Below are positions 1 through 7,021 of a stretch of 64,000 nt of DNA, one piece after another. The stretch is taken from positions 680,843-744,842 of the forward strand of contig NZ_KE384082.1 of assembly GCF_000423705.1 (NCBI RefSeq). Direction: 5' to 3'. The first letter of the stretch is position 1. Every line of letters begins with the position of its first letter. The notes below the pieces were generated by a model. The model did not search any database. It saw only the letters and a list, made by a program, of their open reading frames with translations, and was not told where the DNA came from. This DNA is from Stappia stellulata DSM 5886. GTDB lineage: Bacteria; Pseudomonadota; Alphaproteobacteria; Rhizobiales; Stappiaceae. Made by a program: the position numbers and the translations under genes.

Positions 1-364
1 GACCGAAGTCCACGGCAACGTCCTTTTCCCCGAGGCCGATGAACCCGCCGACGCCGACGATCACGGCACGAACGGAGCCGTCGCGCTCCACGATGATGTC
101 GTTGATGTCACCGATTTCCTCGGCATTTTCACCTTCGCCGGCCATCAAGGACTCGCCGATCATGTTCGACACAAGAAAGCCCCTCGCGGATTCCTGGGCG
201 ACGGTATCGGTCTCGAACTCGTAGATGCCCGAACCGCGGGCATTCTCGCCCTGCATCATCGTCTGTTCGTCAGCCTTCTTTGCCCTCGGCGTCTCGCTCT
301 GCGCGATGGCGCCGGAAGTCATCAAGGCAACGATCGCTGTGGATGCCAGAATATTGCGGAGCAT
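1..364 (-). CDS. Secreted PRC-barrel domain protein, C-terminus cut off by the window edge
   Basis: The gene reads leftward from an ATG at 364 with an AGGAGGG-type ribosome site just upstream (371-377). The first 21 residues form a signal peptide (MLRN..., hydrophobic core, AIA-Q cleavage). From about residue 55 a PRC-barrel pattern follows: NMIGESL, then EIGDINDIIVERDGSVRAVIVGVGGFIGLGEK. The stop lies beyond base 1, so about 121 residues are visible. PRC-barrel proteins of this kind are common, poorly understood envelope proteins in alphaproteobacteria. A GGAAC-N16-TGTT promoter at 416-440 points at this gene, so it is probably part of the EcfG stress regulon. The family call is firm; the cellular role is not known. 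Confidence 0.85.
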   Translation of the reverse strand, partial: MLRNILASTAIVALMTSGAIAQSETPRAKKADEQTMMQGENARGSGIYEFETDTVAQESARGFLVSNMIGESLMAGEGENAEEIGDINDIIVERDGSVRAVIVGVGGFIGLGEKDVAVDFG

Positions 365-415
365 ATTAAGCCCTCCTTCTGAATTTCAGATCACGATTAG
401 TGATTACGTACTGCA

Positions 416-440
416 AACATCGTGTTCAGGGATTGGTTCC
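416..440 (-). promoter_or_regulatory. EcfG-type promoter of the PRC-barrel gene
   Basis: On the minus strand GGAAC (440-436) is followed after 16 bases by TGTT (419-416), about 52 bases before the ATG. This matches the known EcfG consensus GGAAC-N16/17-cGTT except for T in the first -10 position. Confidence 0.65.
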
Positions 441-475
441 AAAATAAAGCGCCTGTCAGCGCAAGATTTTCGGGA

Positions 476-661
476 TCAGATTGTCTGCGCGCTACCGCGC
501 GGCCCCGCGAAGAGCCAGACGACAAAACCGATCACCGGGAAAATCAAAATGCCAAGCGTCCATAGAATCTTGGCGCCCGTCGAAGCCCCGCTTCCCAGGG
601 TCTTGACGATGGCATAGATATCCAGAACAAGAATGATCAGGCCTAGTATCCCGTATTCCAT
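476..661 (-). CDS. PLDc_N (phospholipase D-nuclease N-terminal) domain small membrane protein
   Basis: This 61-residue protein starts MEYGILGLIILVLDIYAIVK and has two membrane segments (about 3-18 and 31-50), ending in the WLFAGPRGS motif typical of PLDc_N (PF13396) stand-alone proteins. The ATG at 661 is chosen over an upstream in-frame ATG (706) because GGAGGC sits at 666-671 and because the family starts here. An EcfG promoter at 692-716 lies between the two possible starts, which also excludes the longer form. Stand-alone PLDc_N proteins are often stress induced; no enzyme activity is expected because the PLD catalytic domain is absent. Confidence 0.85.
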   Translation of the reverse strand: MEYGILGLIILVLDIYAIVKTLGSGASTGAKILWTLGILIFPVIGFVVWLFAGPRGSAQTI

Positions 662-691
662 GGTGTGCCTCCAATTATCAGACAGGATGCA

Positions 692-716
692 AACCGGGAA
701 CGGCATGGAAAGTTCC
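692..716 (-). promoter_or_regulatory. EcfG-type promoter of the PLDc_N gene
   Basis: Minus strand GGAAC (716-712), 16-base spacer, then GGTT (695-692), about 31 bases before the ATG at 661. The -35 is perfect; the -10 has G for C in the first place. Confidence 0.6.
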
Positions 717-807
717 AGTAAAAAACAACGTTATTTTAAAGGCGCCGGGAAAACAGGAGCTTTCACTCGTTTGAAATGAATCTGATACATATCTTTATTT
801 CAGAAAC

Positions 808-832
808 GGAACGATATCGCTTTGCTGGCGTT
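808..832 (+). promoter_or_regulatory. EcfG-type promoter of the UPF0391 gene
   Basis: GGAAC (808-812), 16-base spacer, CGTT (829-832): a perfect match to the EcfG consensus, 32 bases ahead of the ATG at 865. Confidence 0.75.
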
Positions 833-864
833 TGTCCTCAAGGTTCACAAAAACGGAGGACGTC

Positions 865-1035
865 ATGCTTTCCTGGGCAATTTTTTTCCTGATCGTCGCG
901 TTGATCGCTGCGGTGCTCGGCTTCGGCGGAATTGCCGGAACGGCCGTTTCGATTGCGAAGATCATTTTCTTCGTCGCCATCGCCCTGTTCCTGATATCCG
1001 CGGTTGTCCATCTGGTTCGCGGCCGGGGCGTTTAA
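865..1035 (+). CDS. UPF0391 (DUF1328) small membrane protein
   Basis: This 56-residue protein ([20 protein letters not shown]..., [28 protein letters not shown]) has the two hydrophobic helices and the [20 protein letters not shown] signature of the UPF0391/YtjA family. The ATG at 865 has CGGAGG at 855-859; an upstream in-frame start at 832 lies inside the EcfG -10 element and is rejected. The family is small, inner-membrane and often stress responsive, with no known biochemical role. A perfect EcfG promoter precedes it and a strong hairpin follows it. Confidence 0.88.
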   Translation: MLSWAIFFLIVALIAAVLGFGGIAGTAVSIAKIIFFVAIALFLISAVVHLVRGRGV

Positions 1036-1059
1036 ACGGGCAACGCCGAAAACAGTACG

Positions 1060-1100
1060 AGACACAAGAAAGGGCGCCGCCGGCGCCCTTTCTTGTGTCT
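1060..1100. terminator. Bidirectional terminator hairpin
   Basis: Two perfect 20-base arms (1060-1079 and 1081-1100) flank a single base. The outer half of the stem is A/T rich (AAGAAAG / CTTTCTT), so either strand ends its stem with a T-rich stretch. It lies between the convergent UPF0391 and ecfG genes and can end both transcripts. Confidence 0.75.
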
Positions 1101-1203
1101 TGCATTCTTGTCTCGCCGCGATTGCCGGCACCGGTGCGAACAAAGCCAATGCAGACGGAATTCGCGACCGAGGGCGGTCCGTCGCCGGCGCAGGCGACAG
1201 GGC

Positions 1204-1758
1204 TCAAACGGACAGGGCGTCCTCGATCATCGCCGCGGACTCCGCTATGGCGACTTCGGAGCGGTCGAACTCTTCCCGGCCGCTCATCAACTCTTCCAGA
1301 CGCATTCTTGCACGCGACACCCGGCTCTTGACGGTCCCGACCTTCACACCGAGGATTTCTGCTGCTTCCTCGTAGGAAAAACCGCTGGCGCCGATCAGGA
1401 TAAGCGCTTCGCGCTGGTCGTCCGGCAAAACCTGCAAGGCGCCCATGAAATCCTTGAGTTCCAGATGGCCCGTCTGCTGGGGATTGGATTCAAGCGTCGC
1501 TGCATGCTTGCCGTCGGGATCGGACACCTCGCGCTGCATTTTCCGGCCGACGGAATAAAAATGGTTCCGCAAGATGGTGATCAGCCAGGCGGTCAGATTG
1601 GTGCCTTCCGTGAACTTGTCACGGTTGGCGATCGCCTTGGACAGCGTCTCCTGCACGAGATCGTCCGCACGGTCCCGGTCACCGCTGATGGATCGCGCGA
1701 ATGCACGCAACCGCGGGATCGCATCAACGAGATCCTTCTTGAACTGTGCGGCGCTCAT
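1204..1758 (-). CDS. ecfG: RNA polymerase sigma factor EcfG, general stress response
   Basis: A 184-residue ECF sigma factor that directs RNA polymerase to GGAAC-N16-CGTT promoters. Region 2 is about residues 11-78 (IPRLRAFARSISGDRDRADDLVQETL...LTAWLITILRNHFYS) and region 4 about 105-160 (LPDDQREALILIGASGFSYEEAAEILGV, GTVKSRVSRAR). These are the signatures of the ECF15/EcfG group. Its ATG overlaps the end of nepR by four bases, so the two are translationally coupled. Active PhyR sequesters NepR and frees EcfG; the shared promoter at 2023-2047 implies that EcfG drives its own operon. Confidence 0.95.
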   Translation of the reverse strand: MSAAQFKKDLVDAIPRLRAFARSISGDRDRADDLVQETLSKAIANRDKFTEGTNLTAWLITILRNHFYSVGRKMQREVSDPDGKHAATLESNPQQTGHLELKDFMGALQVLPDDQREALILIGASGFSYEEAAEILGVKVGTVKSRVSRARMRLEELMSGREEFDRSEVAIAESAAMIEDALSV

Positions 1759-1976
1759 TCAGCGGCCTCCTCGTCGGAGGCCGTCTTGTCCGCGTCGCTG
1801 TCATCGAGCGCGGACAGCAGTTCAAGCATGTCCGGCGGAATGTCTTCACACAGGGCTTCATCGTACACTTTTTTAAGCTGGTTGCCGATCCAGTCTTCCT
1901 TTTTTTTCGCCCCAGCCGTCGGTTTGATGATGCCGCAATCGGGATCCAGCCGACCAGGTCGGGTATGTCCTGCCAT
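1755..1976 (-). CDS. nepR: Anti-sigma factor NepR
   Basis: A 73-residue acidic-tailed protein whose core IGNQLKKVYDEALCEDIPPDMLELLSALD matches the NepR family helices that clamp EcfG regions 2 and 4. The ATG at 1976 is preferred over an in-frame GTG at 1982, because AGGAAG (about 1984-1989) is correctly spaced only for the ATG. It is the first gene of the nepR-ecfG operon and faces phyR across a palindromic double promoter. Known role: holds EcfG inactive until phosphorylated PhyR takes NepR away. Confidence 0.93.
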   Translation of the reverse strand: MAGHTRPGRLDPDCGIIKPTAGAKKKEDWIGNQLKKVYDEALCEDIPPDMLELLSALDDSDADKTASDEEAAE

Positions 1977-2022
1977 TGCCACTTCCTGAGCTCGTGTTGA
2001 TTTGTGGTCGATCTATGGCGCA

Positions 2023-2047
2023 AACGCGGCATGCGAAAAAAAGTTCC
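2023..2047 (-). promoter_or_regulatory. EcfG-type promoter of nepR-ecfG
   Basis: Minus strand GGAAC (2047-2043), 16-base spacer, CGTT (2026-2023), about 47 bases before the nepR ATG. It is a perfect consensus match inside the left arm of the inverted repeat 2023-2080, and indicates autoregulation. Confidence 0.8.
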
Positions 2048-2055
2048 GCGCTCCC

Positions 2056-2080
2056 GGAACTTTTTTTCGCATGCCGCGTT
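2056..2080 (+). promoter_or_regulatory. EcfG-type promoter of phyR
   Basis: GGAAC (2056-2060), 16-base spacer, CGTT (2077-2080), about 75 bases upstream of the phyR ATG. It is a perfect consensus match in the right arm of the inverted repeat. Confidence 0.8.
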
Positions 2081-2154
2081 CTTGCTTCATGGAGGCGCCA
2101 CCGCGATGCCTCCCTATGCGATCTTAACGCGATGTCACACTGAGGATTCGTTAA

Positions 2155-2958
2155 ATGTCGACAAGTCTTTCCCAAGATATCGCTCCCCTCTTGCCGTATC
2201 TGCGCAGATATGCGCGGGCCCTGGCCGGAAGCCAGAAAAGCGGCGATGCCTATGTGCGCGCCTGCCTTCAGGCCCTGGTGAGCGATCAATCCATCATCGA
2301 TACCGACGGCGGAATAAAGATCGGCCTTTATCGTCTCTTTCATGTCCTGTGGAACGCCACCGTCGTTCCCGCCGCAGAGGCGGACGGAACCTCGTCGATC
2401 TTCGAACAGACGGCACAACACCGCCTTTCCACGATGGCGCCGGAAAGCCGGCAAACACTTCTGCTCTCCACGCTCGAGGGGTTCACCATTCCCGAAACGG
2501 CCCGGATCATCGACAGGAACGAAGACGAGGTCGGACAGCTGATCAAGGATGCCATTGCAGAGATCGACCGGCAGACAAAAACCGAGGTTCTCATTATCGA
2601 GGACGAACCGCTCATTTCCATGGACCTGACGCAGATCGTCGAATCCCAGGGGCATTCGGTAACGCAGGTCGCGCGAACGGCCAGCGAAGCCATCGCCGCA
2701 GCCAAGACCAAGACACCGGGCCTCGTGCTGGCCGACATTCAGCTTGCCGACGGCTCTTCCGGGATCGACGCGGTCAAGGAAATCCTGTCGAACATGACGG
2801 TTCCCGTCATTTTCATCACGTCTTTCCCCGAGCGGCTGCTGACCGGAGAACGCCCCGAGCCGACGTTCCTGATCACCAAGCCATTCAATCCCAACACGGT
2901 GAAAGCGGGTATCAGTCAGGCCCTGTTCTTCTCGGGAAGCGACGCTGTCGCTGCGTGA
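2155..2958 (+). CDS. phyR: Response regulator PhyR (sigma-like domain plus receiver)
   Basis: A 267-residue protein with the PhyR order of domains. An EcfG-like output domain spans about 1-135 (ALAGSQKSGDAYVRACLQAL...LLSTLEGFTIPETARIIDRNEDEVGQLIKDA). A receiver domain spans about 141-258 (EVLIIEDEPLISMDL, LVLADIQLADGSSG, FITSFPERLLTG, ITKPFNP). The phosphoacceptor is Asp194 and the conserved Lys lies in ITKPF. Phosphorylation opens the protein so that the sigma-like part binds NepR. It is divergent from nepR-ecfG and ends at a hairpin that also serves csbD. The likely kinase is the HWE protein at 3482-5284. Confidence 0.96.
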   Translation: MSTSLSQDIAPLLPYLRRYARALAGSQKSGDAYVRACLQALVSDQSIIDTDGGIKIGLYRLFHVLWNATVVPAAEADGTSSIFEQTAQHRLSTMAPESRQTLLLSTLEGFTIPETARIIDRNEDEVGQLIKDAIAEIDRQTKTEVLIIEDEPLISMDLTQIVESQGHSVTQVARTASEAIAAAKTKTPGLVLADIQLADGSSGIDAVKEILSNMTVPVIFITSFPERLLTGERPEPTFLITKPFNPNTVKAGISQALFFSGSDAVAA

Positions 2959-3020
2959 CCACCCGGACAACAGGAAGGCCGGGGCGAAAGGCAACGGGCC
3001 GCTCTTCACGGGCTTCATGG

Positions 3021-3056
3021 GTATGGACAATGGCGGGGGTATGGACAAAGGCGGGG
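3021..3056 (+). repeat. Two adjacent 18-base direct repeats
   Basis: The unit GTATGGACAATGGCGGGG (3021-3038) is followed at once by the same unit with one change (3039-3056). The second copy supplies the left arm of the phyR/csbD terminator hairpin. Confidence 0.8.
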
Positions 3057-3073
3057 TTATCCCCGCCTTGTCC
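3043..3073. terminator. Hairpin between convergent phyR and csbD
   Basis: AAGGCGGGG (3048-3056), loop TTAT, CCCCGCCTT (3061-3069) form nine perfect pairs. GGACA/TGTCC extends the stem past a one-base bulge. No long T run follows, so termination strength is uncertain, but the placement between two convergent genes fits. Confidence 0.6.
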
Positions 3074-3103
3074 CGGCACCGTGCGTGCCGTGCGTCCATC
3101 CGA

Positions 3104-3301
3104 TCAGTTCCGGGCAAGCCAGTCGTCGACCTCGCGTTCGGCCTCCTCGCGTTGCTGTCCGTACTTCTGCTGCAAGAGACCGACAAGCTCGGTGCGCCGT
3201 CCGGCGACCCGGTCGAGTTCATCGTCCGTGAGCTTGCCCCACTGGGCCTGTGCCTTGCCCTTGTATTCTTTCCAGTTACCTTCGATCTGGTCCCAGTTCA
3301 T
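3104..3301 (-). CDS. CsbD family stress protein
   Basis: A 65-residue, highly charged protein starting MNWDQIEGNWKEYKGKAQAQWGKLTDDELDRVAG, the standard CsbD (PF05532) signature, and ending with a coiled-coil-prone EEAEREVDDWLARN tail. An AGGAGG-type site sits a few bases upstream of the ATG. CsbD proteins are small, soluble, abundant in stressed cells and of unknown mechanism. A perfect EcfG promoter lies at 3336-3360. It is divergent from the HWE kinase. Confidence 0.92.
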   Translation of the reverse strand: MNWDQIEGNWKEYKGKAQAQWGKLTDDELDRVAGRRTELVGLLQQKYGQQREEAEREVDDWLARN

Positions 3302-3335
3302 TGAATGAACCTCCTTGCTTTGTGGACATGGAGAA

Positions 3336-3360
3336 AACGTTCGGACCTGTCGAAGGTTCC
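3336..3360 (-). promoter_or_regulatory. EcfG-type promoter of csbD
   Basis: Minus strand GGAAC (3360-3356), 16-base spacer, CGTT (3339-3336), 35 bases before the ATG at 3301. Perfect consensus. Confidence 0.78.
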
Positions 3361-3481
3361 GGCGAAATCAACCTGAACGCCATCCGGCCCGCCGTGGCGT
3401 GCGCGCCAACGTGCTCTGGACGGGGCAAGCAATCGCGGGGGCGACAAATGCCCCTCTCGCGAAGACAACGGAGCCGACCCG

Positions 3482-5284
3482 ATGGCGGAAATCCTTGAGT
3501 ATCTTTTTGGCGCAGCCTCCTTCGTTCCGCATGGATACTGCCTGTTGTGGCGTCCCGACCTGGTGGCGCTCCATGCTATTTCCGATGCCGCCATCGCGCT
3601 TGCCTACATCGCGATACCCGGTGCCCTGCTGGTCTTTTTGAGACGGCGTCCGGACATCAGGGGCAATTCGCGCAGGGTCGCTTACCTTTTCGTCGCCTTC
3701 ATCCTGGCCTGCGCCGCGACCCATATGGCCGCCCTTGTCACCCTCTGGTGGCCCGCCTACGGCGCGCAAGGGCTGATCAAGGCCGCAACCGCAGCAGTCT
3801 CGATCGCGACCGCCATCGTAATCTGGCTCGCCCTTCCCAAACTCCTGGCGATCCCGCCGCTGCAGGATCTCGAGCGCGCAAACGAGCATTTGAAAAAGGA
3901 AAACCGGCAGCTGAACAGGCAGATCGGCCGGAGCCGTCGCGAGATCAACAGCATCAACGACCGGTTCGAGATGGCATTGACCGGCTCGAGCATTTCCATC
4001 TTCACCCAGGACACCGACCTTCGCTACACCTGGATCCACAATCCCCGGTTCGGTCTCGATCCGGCGCGCCTTGTCGGCGAGACCGACCGAGAGGCGTTCT
4101 CGCCCGACGCCGCGGAAGAAATGATTGCGCTCAAGCAAAGGGTTATGGAGACCGGGGATCCGGCCTCGACCCACATCGCCTTCGAAAGCCGGGACGGCGG
4201 AACGGTGTATTTCGATCTCGTGGTGCATCCAACGCATGACGCGGAGGGCGTCGTCGACGGCGTGGTGTGCACCGCGATCGATATGACGGAAAAAAATCTC
4301 TATGAAATCCGCCTCATGTCCCTGGCCGACAAGCTGGCGGAGGCCAACGAGCGGTTTGAAAAAGCGCTTGACGGCTCCCTGATCACGGTCTTCGAACAGA
4401 CCCGCGACCTGAAGTACGTTCATGTCGTCAATCCGCCGGCAGGCACGAGCGTGGAGCATTTCGTCGGAAAGGACGACTGGGAACTGCTCTCCGAGGAGGA
4501 TTGTCTCAAGCTCGTTCCGGCCAAGAAACGCGTCATGGAAACCGGGGAAAGCACGGTCCTCGAGATCGACATGGTCTTGGAGGGGCAACAGAAAAACTAC
4601 AATGTCTCCATCGATCCCGCGCGCGATCGCGACGGCGCAATCACCGGCGTGATCGGAACCGCCGTCGACCTGACCCACAAGCGCCAGAACGAGCGCCAGA
4701 TGCATCTCGTGATGCGCGAACTCACGCACAGGTCAAAGAACCTGCTCGCCGTCATTCAGGCGATGGCGCGGCAGACGGCGGCGCGCTCGGACACCACCGA
4801 GGCCTTCGTCGAGAGCTTTTCCGCGCGCCTTCAGGCCATGGCCGCAAGCCACGACCTTCTTGTGTCGCAATCCTGGTACGGCGCCGATCTGCGCGCTTTG
4901 GTGATTGCCCATCTCGGTCAGTCGATCGACCCGAACAGCCCGCAAATCGATGTGCACGGTCCGCCCCGCTCGATCTCGGCCGATGCCGCGCAGAACCTCG
5001 GTCTTGCCCTGCACGAACTCACGACCAACGCGGCAAAATACGGGGCACTGTCGGTGCTCGACGGCAAGCTGACCGTTGAATGGGAAATCAGCGAAGAGAC
5101 CGTGCGGCTGACATGGACGGAGACCGGCGGTCCGGAAGTGGTCGAGCCCGAGCGCGACGGGTTCGGACGCATGCTGCTGGAAAGACTGGTTGCCCCCGCC
5201 CTCGATGGCGAGGTGACCATCGATTTCGCGGCATCGGGGGTCCGTTGCGTCATTGCATTCCCGACGCGCCACCTGGCGAGCTGA
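3482..5284 (+). CDS. HWE-family sensor histidine kinase with ethylene-receptor-like membrane domain and two PAS domains
   Basis: A 600-residue kinase. Residues 1-125 hold three membrane helices with the layout of the ethylene receptor sensor domain. Asp35 and Tyr42 lie in ISDAAIALAYIAIP, Cys77 and His81 in CAATH (the Cu(I)-ligand spacing of ETR1 Cys65/His69), and Lys100 in the third helix. A linker coiled coil (about 127-160) leads to two PAS domains (about 162-275 and 285-395). The kinase part has H416 in RELTHRSKNLLAVIQAMARQT, the N-box HELTTNAAKYGALS and the WTE of the HWE family. GGAG at 3470 supports this start. Position beside phyR/nepR/ecfG makes it the probable PhyR kinase. Whether it senses ethylene, copper, redox or light is unknown. 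Confidence 0.9.
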   Translation: MAEILEYLFGAASFVPHGYCLLWRPDLVALHAISDAAIALAYIAIPGALLVFLRRRPDIRGNSRRVAYLFVAFILACAATHMAALVTLWWPAYGAQGLIKAATAAVSIATAIVIWLALPKLLAIPPLQDLERANEHLKKENRQLNRQIGRSRREINSINDRFEMALTGSSISIFTQDTDLRYTWIHNPRFGLDPARLVGETDREAFSPDAAEEMIALKQRVMETGDPASTHIAFESRDGGTVYFDLVVHPTHDAEGVVDGVVCTAIDMTEKNLYEIRLMSLADKLAEANERFEKALDGSLITVFEQTRDLKYVHVVNPPAGTSVEHFVGKDDWELLSEEDCLKLVPAKKRVMETGESTVLEIDMVLEGQQKNYNVSIDPARDRDGAITGVIGTAVDLTHKRQNERQMHLVMRELTHRSKNLLAVIQAMARQTAARSDTTEAFVESFSARLQAMAASHDLLVSQSWYGADLRALVIAHLGQSIDPNSPQIDVHGPPRSISADAAQNLGLALHELTTNAAKYGALSVLDGKLTVEWEISEETVRLTWTETGGPEVVEPERDGFGRMLLERLVAPALDGEVTIDFAASGVRCVIAFPTRHLAS

Positions 5285-5286
5285 CA

Positions 5287-5321
5287 GCCCGTCCGCCCGG
5301 CTACGCTGCGGCCGGACGGGC
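5287..5321 (+). terminator. Possible hairpin terminator after the HWE kinase
   Basis: GCCCGTCCG (5287-5295) pairs with CGGACGGGC (5313-5321) around a 17-base GC-rich loop, starting three bases after the kinase stop. It has no T run. Confidence 0.4.
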
Positions 5322-5369
5322 CCGCAAGCTTTCGCCCGGCATGATGACCGGCACTGCGCCGGGAGACCC

Positions 5370-5585
5370 TCAGGTCTCCTCGTCCAGGATGGCCAGAGCT
5401 TCGTCGATCTCCGTCAGGACGGCGCTTCGTCGCATGCGTCCTTCCTTTGAGGTCGCGACCGCTTGCTGCATCGCGGACCGCCAGGACAACAAGGCCTTGC
5501 GTTTTTGCGCATGCGTCAGCGCCGGATCGTCCAGGACGCTGAAGGCAGAGCGAAATCCCGCATAGTTTCGTGGCACATTGATCAT
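5370..5585 (-). CDS. Small hypothetical soluble protein (71 residues)
   Basis: The reading frame begins MINVPRNYAGFRSAFSVLDDPALTHAQKRKALLSWRSAMQQAV and ends ALAILDEET. It is predicted all-helical and charged, with no signal peptide or membrane segment. The pattern of an N-terminal basic/aromatic piece followed by HAQKRKALLSWR and a final acidic helix recurs in small alphaproteobacterial proteins of unknown role; I cannot name a family with certainty. It lies downstream of dps on the same strand, separated by a hairpin. No clear EcfG site was found upstream. A longer frame reaching 5699 exists but would run through the hairpin. Confidence 0.6.
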   Translation of the reverse strand: MINVPRNYAGFRSAFSVLDDPALTHAQKRKALLSWRSAMQQAVATSKEGRMRRSAVLTEIDEALAILDEET

Positions 5586-5617
5586 CTCGACACTTCGGTT
5601 CGTGTGGGAATGAAACG

Positions 5618-5648
5618 GGCTGCACGCCGCTCTCGACGACGTGCAGCC
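5618..5648 (-). terminator. Hairpin downstream of dps
   Basis: GGCTGCACG (5618-5626) pairs with CGTGCAGCC (5640-5648) across a 13-base loop. Read on the minus strand it follows the dps stop and is followed by CGTTTCATT, a weak T-rich tail. Confidence 0.5.
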
Positions 5649-5708
5649 TGTCAATCGCTCCGCGGCAAGGTCACCGTGGCGCAGGACCGGCCCGCACACT
5701 GAAACGGA

Positions 5709-6218
5709 TCACTCCGTGATGAGCGCGCGAAGCATCCAGGCCGCCTTCTCGTGGAAGGTGATCCGGGCAGTTAGCAGGTCTTCGGTGACCACATCGCCAT
5801 TGTCGCCGGCATAGGTCGCGATATCGCGCATTCGTGCCGAAATGGCTTCGTGCTGGGCCACGAGGTCCTCGATCATCGCATGTGCGTCGGGCACACCGTC
5901 GCCCGGCAGCTGAATTGAAAGATCGAGCTTCCCCTCGCGAAGGTCGAACGGCGCCCTGTAGCCAAGGGCGCGGACACGTTCCGCAAGGTCGTCGGTCGCA
6001 GCGAAGAGATCCTCGTAGTGCTCTTCGGTCAGATCGTGGATCGACTTGAACAGCGGTCCGACGACATTCCAGTGGTAGAGATGGGATTTGACCGTGAGGC
6101 AGTAGGTTTCCGACAAAACGTCGGACAAACGCCTTGCGAGCTGTTCACGAACCTCGCTCGCGACTCCCGTCTTTATGCTTTCCGCTTTCGGAGTTTCTAT
6201 ATTCAAAACGCCAGACAT
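5709..6218 (-). CDS. dps: Dps-family DNA-protecting ferritin
   Basis: A 169-residue Dps. It forms dodecamers that oxidise and store iron with peroxide and protect DNA. The ferroxidase residues are visible: His49 in SHLYHWNVVG, His61 in KSIHDLTEEHYEDL, and Asp76/Glu80 in DDLAERVRALG. The length is normal for the family. The ATG at 6218 has an AGGAGGA-type site upstream. It sits in the stress island, but no GGAAC-N16-GTT site was found within 90 bases of its start, so its promoter is unresolved. Confidence 0.93.
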   Translation of the reverse strand: MSGVLNIETPKAESIKTGVASEVREQLARRLSDVLSETYCLTVKSHLYHWNVVGPLFKSIHDLTEEHYEDLFAATDDLAERVRALGYRAPFDLREGKLDLSIQLPGDGVPDAHAMIEDLVAQHEAISARMRDIATYAGDNGDVVTEDLLTARITFHEKAAWMLRALITE

Positions 6219-7021
6219 GGATCCTCCTTGCAGGATATCGTGTCAGTGGGTGTTGAGCCGGATCATTTCACGCTCGCAAGCGCAGGGACCGCGCACGACG
6301 CCCTGACAACAGGCTTTCCCGCATGGGGGCACCATCTGCACCGGGCGAGGCGGCCCGCCGATACGCGGGCAATGGGGCGTCTTCAACGCCACGCCGTCGG
6401 GACGAGCCGCGTCTCCGCAATTCGCCGCATCCCGAGGATCTCGGTCTGCGGTGTTCGGGAGGCCCCTGTGACGCCCGAGGACCGTCGAATGATCACAATT
6501 GGAAAAGATTTGTGGGTCAGATTGGTTCCCCAAACAAGAAAAAACGCAATCAACAGACCGTGAGCTGGATTAACAATTTCATAATTCAACCCTTTCTGTA
6601 TGATTTTCAAAAGTATATCCACGTCAATAAATCGATTTATAGAAATATATAATAATTTGAGCGCCATATAATTCAAAGTTATTTTGTAAATAATCTGATT
6701 ATATTCATTTTTACAGAATTATATTAAATAAAAAAATCTATATAACATCTCCACTCAAGAAAAATAGATAATCATATTCAGTATAACAGCCCAAGAGACC
6801 CGGGACTTCTTCAGGCAGTTGACGAGGTCCTGTCATCGGTGGGCGGCTGGCATGAACCGCAGGCGGACTTCGGCAAACCTCGTTGCCTTCGGATGCCTCG
6901 CCCGCGCTTTCCATGCCTATGGCGTCTTTGGACCCGACCACGGAACCGGACGGGAGGGTCCGGCATTTCCATCCGGGGGCGTGACGTTGGCCGGTTCGAT
7001 GCCGGCAACCAGAAGGAGGAC
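6219..7021. other. 803-base gene-free region with a strongly AT-rich core
   Basis: No credible gene was found on either strand between dps and the SAP-motif gene; the open frames here lack ribosome sites and family features. The stretch about 6553-6788 is very AT rich: a hand count of 6601-6780 gives about 21% G+C, against well over 60% nearby. It has A/T runs but no tandem repeat or convincing long palindrome. Confidence 0.7.

Larger units (their letters stand above)
2023..2080. repeat. 26-bp perfect inverted repeat carrying two back-to-back EcfG promoters
   Basis: The arms 2023-2048 and 2055-2080 are exact reverse complements with a six-base centre (CGCTCC). Each arm contains an entire EcfG promoter: the -35 GGAAC is near the centre and the -10 CGTT is at the outer end, so transcription leaves the repeat in both directions, toward nepR and toward phyR. 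Because the arms are identical in sequence, the two promoters have identical -35, spacer and -10. Confidence 0.85.

Noticed and set aside
476-706. Longer start (706) for the PLDc_N gene
   Set aside because: The EcfG -10 and -35 elements fall around the longer start, and the GGAGGC ribosome site fits only the ATG at 661.
2023-2080. Reading the 26-bp inverted repeat as an intrinsic terminator
   Set aside because: It lies between divergent genes, not after any gene, and each arm holds a full promoter oriented outward.
6525-6529. A GGAAC on the minus strand far upstream of dps
   Set aside because: No GTT -10 lies 16 or 17 bases downstream and it is over 300 bases from the gene.
6383-6676. A 97-codon minus-strand frame entering the AT-rich island
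   Set aside because: It lacks a ribosome site and a recognisable domain, and it crosses the sharp composition change, so it is most likely chance.
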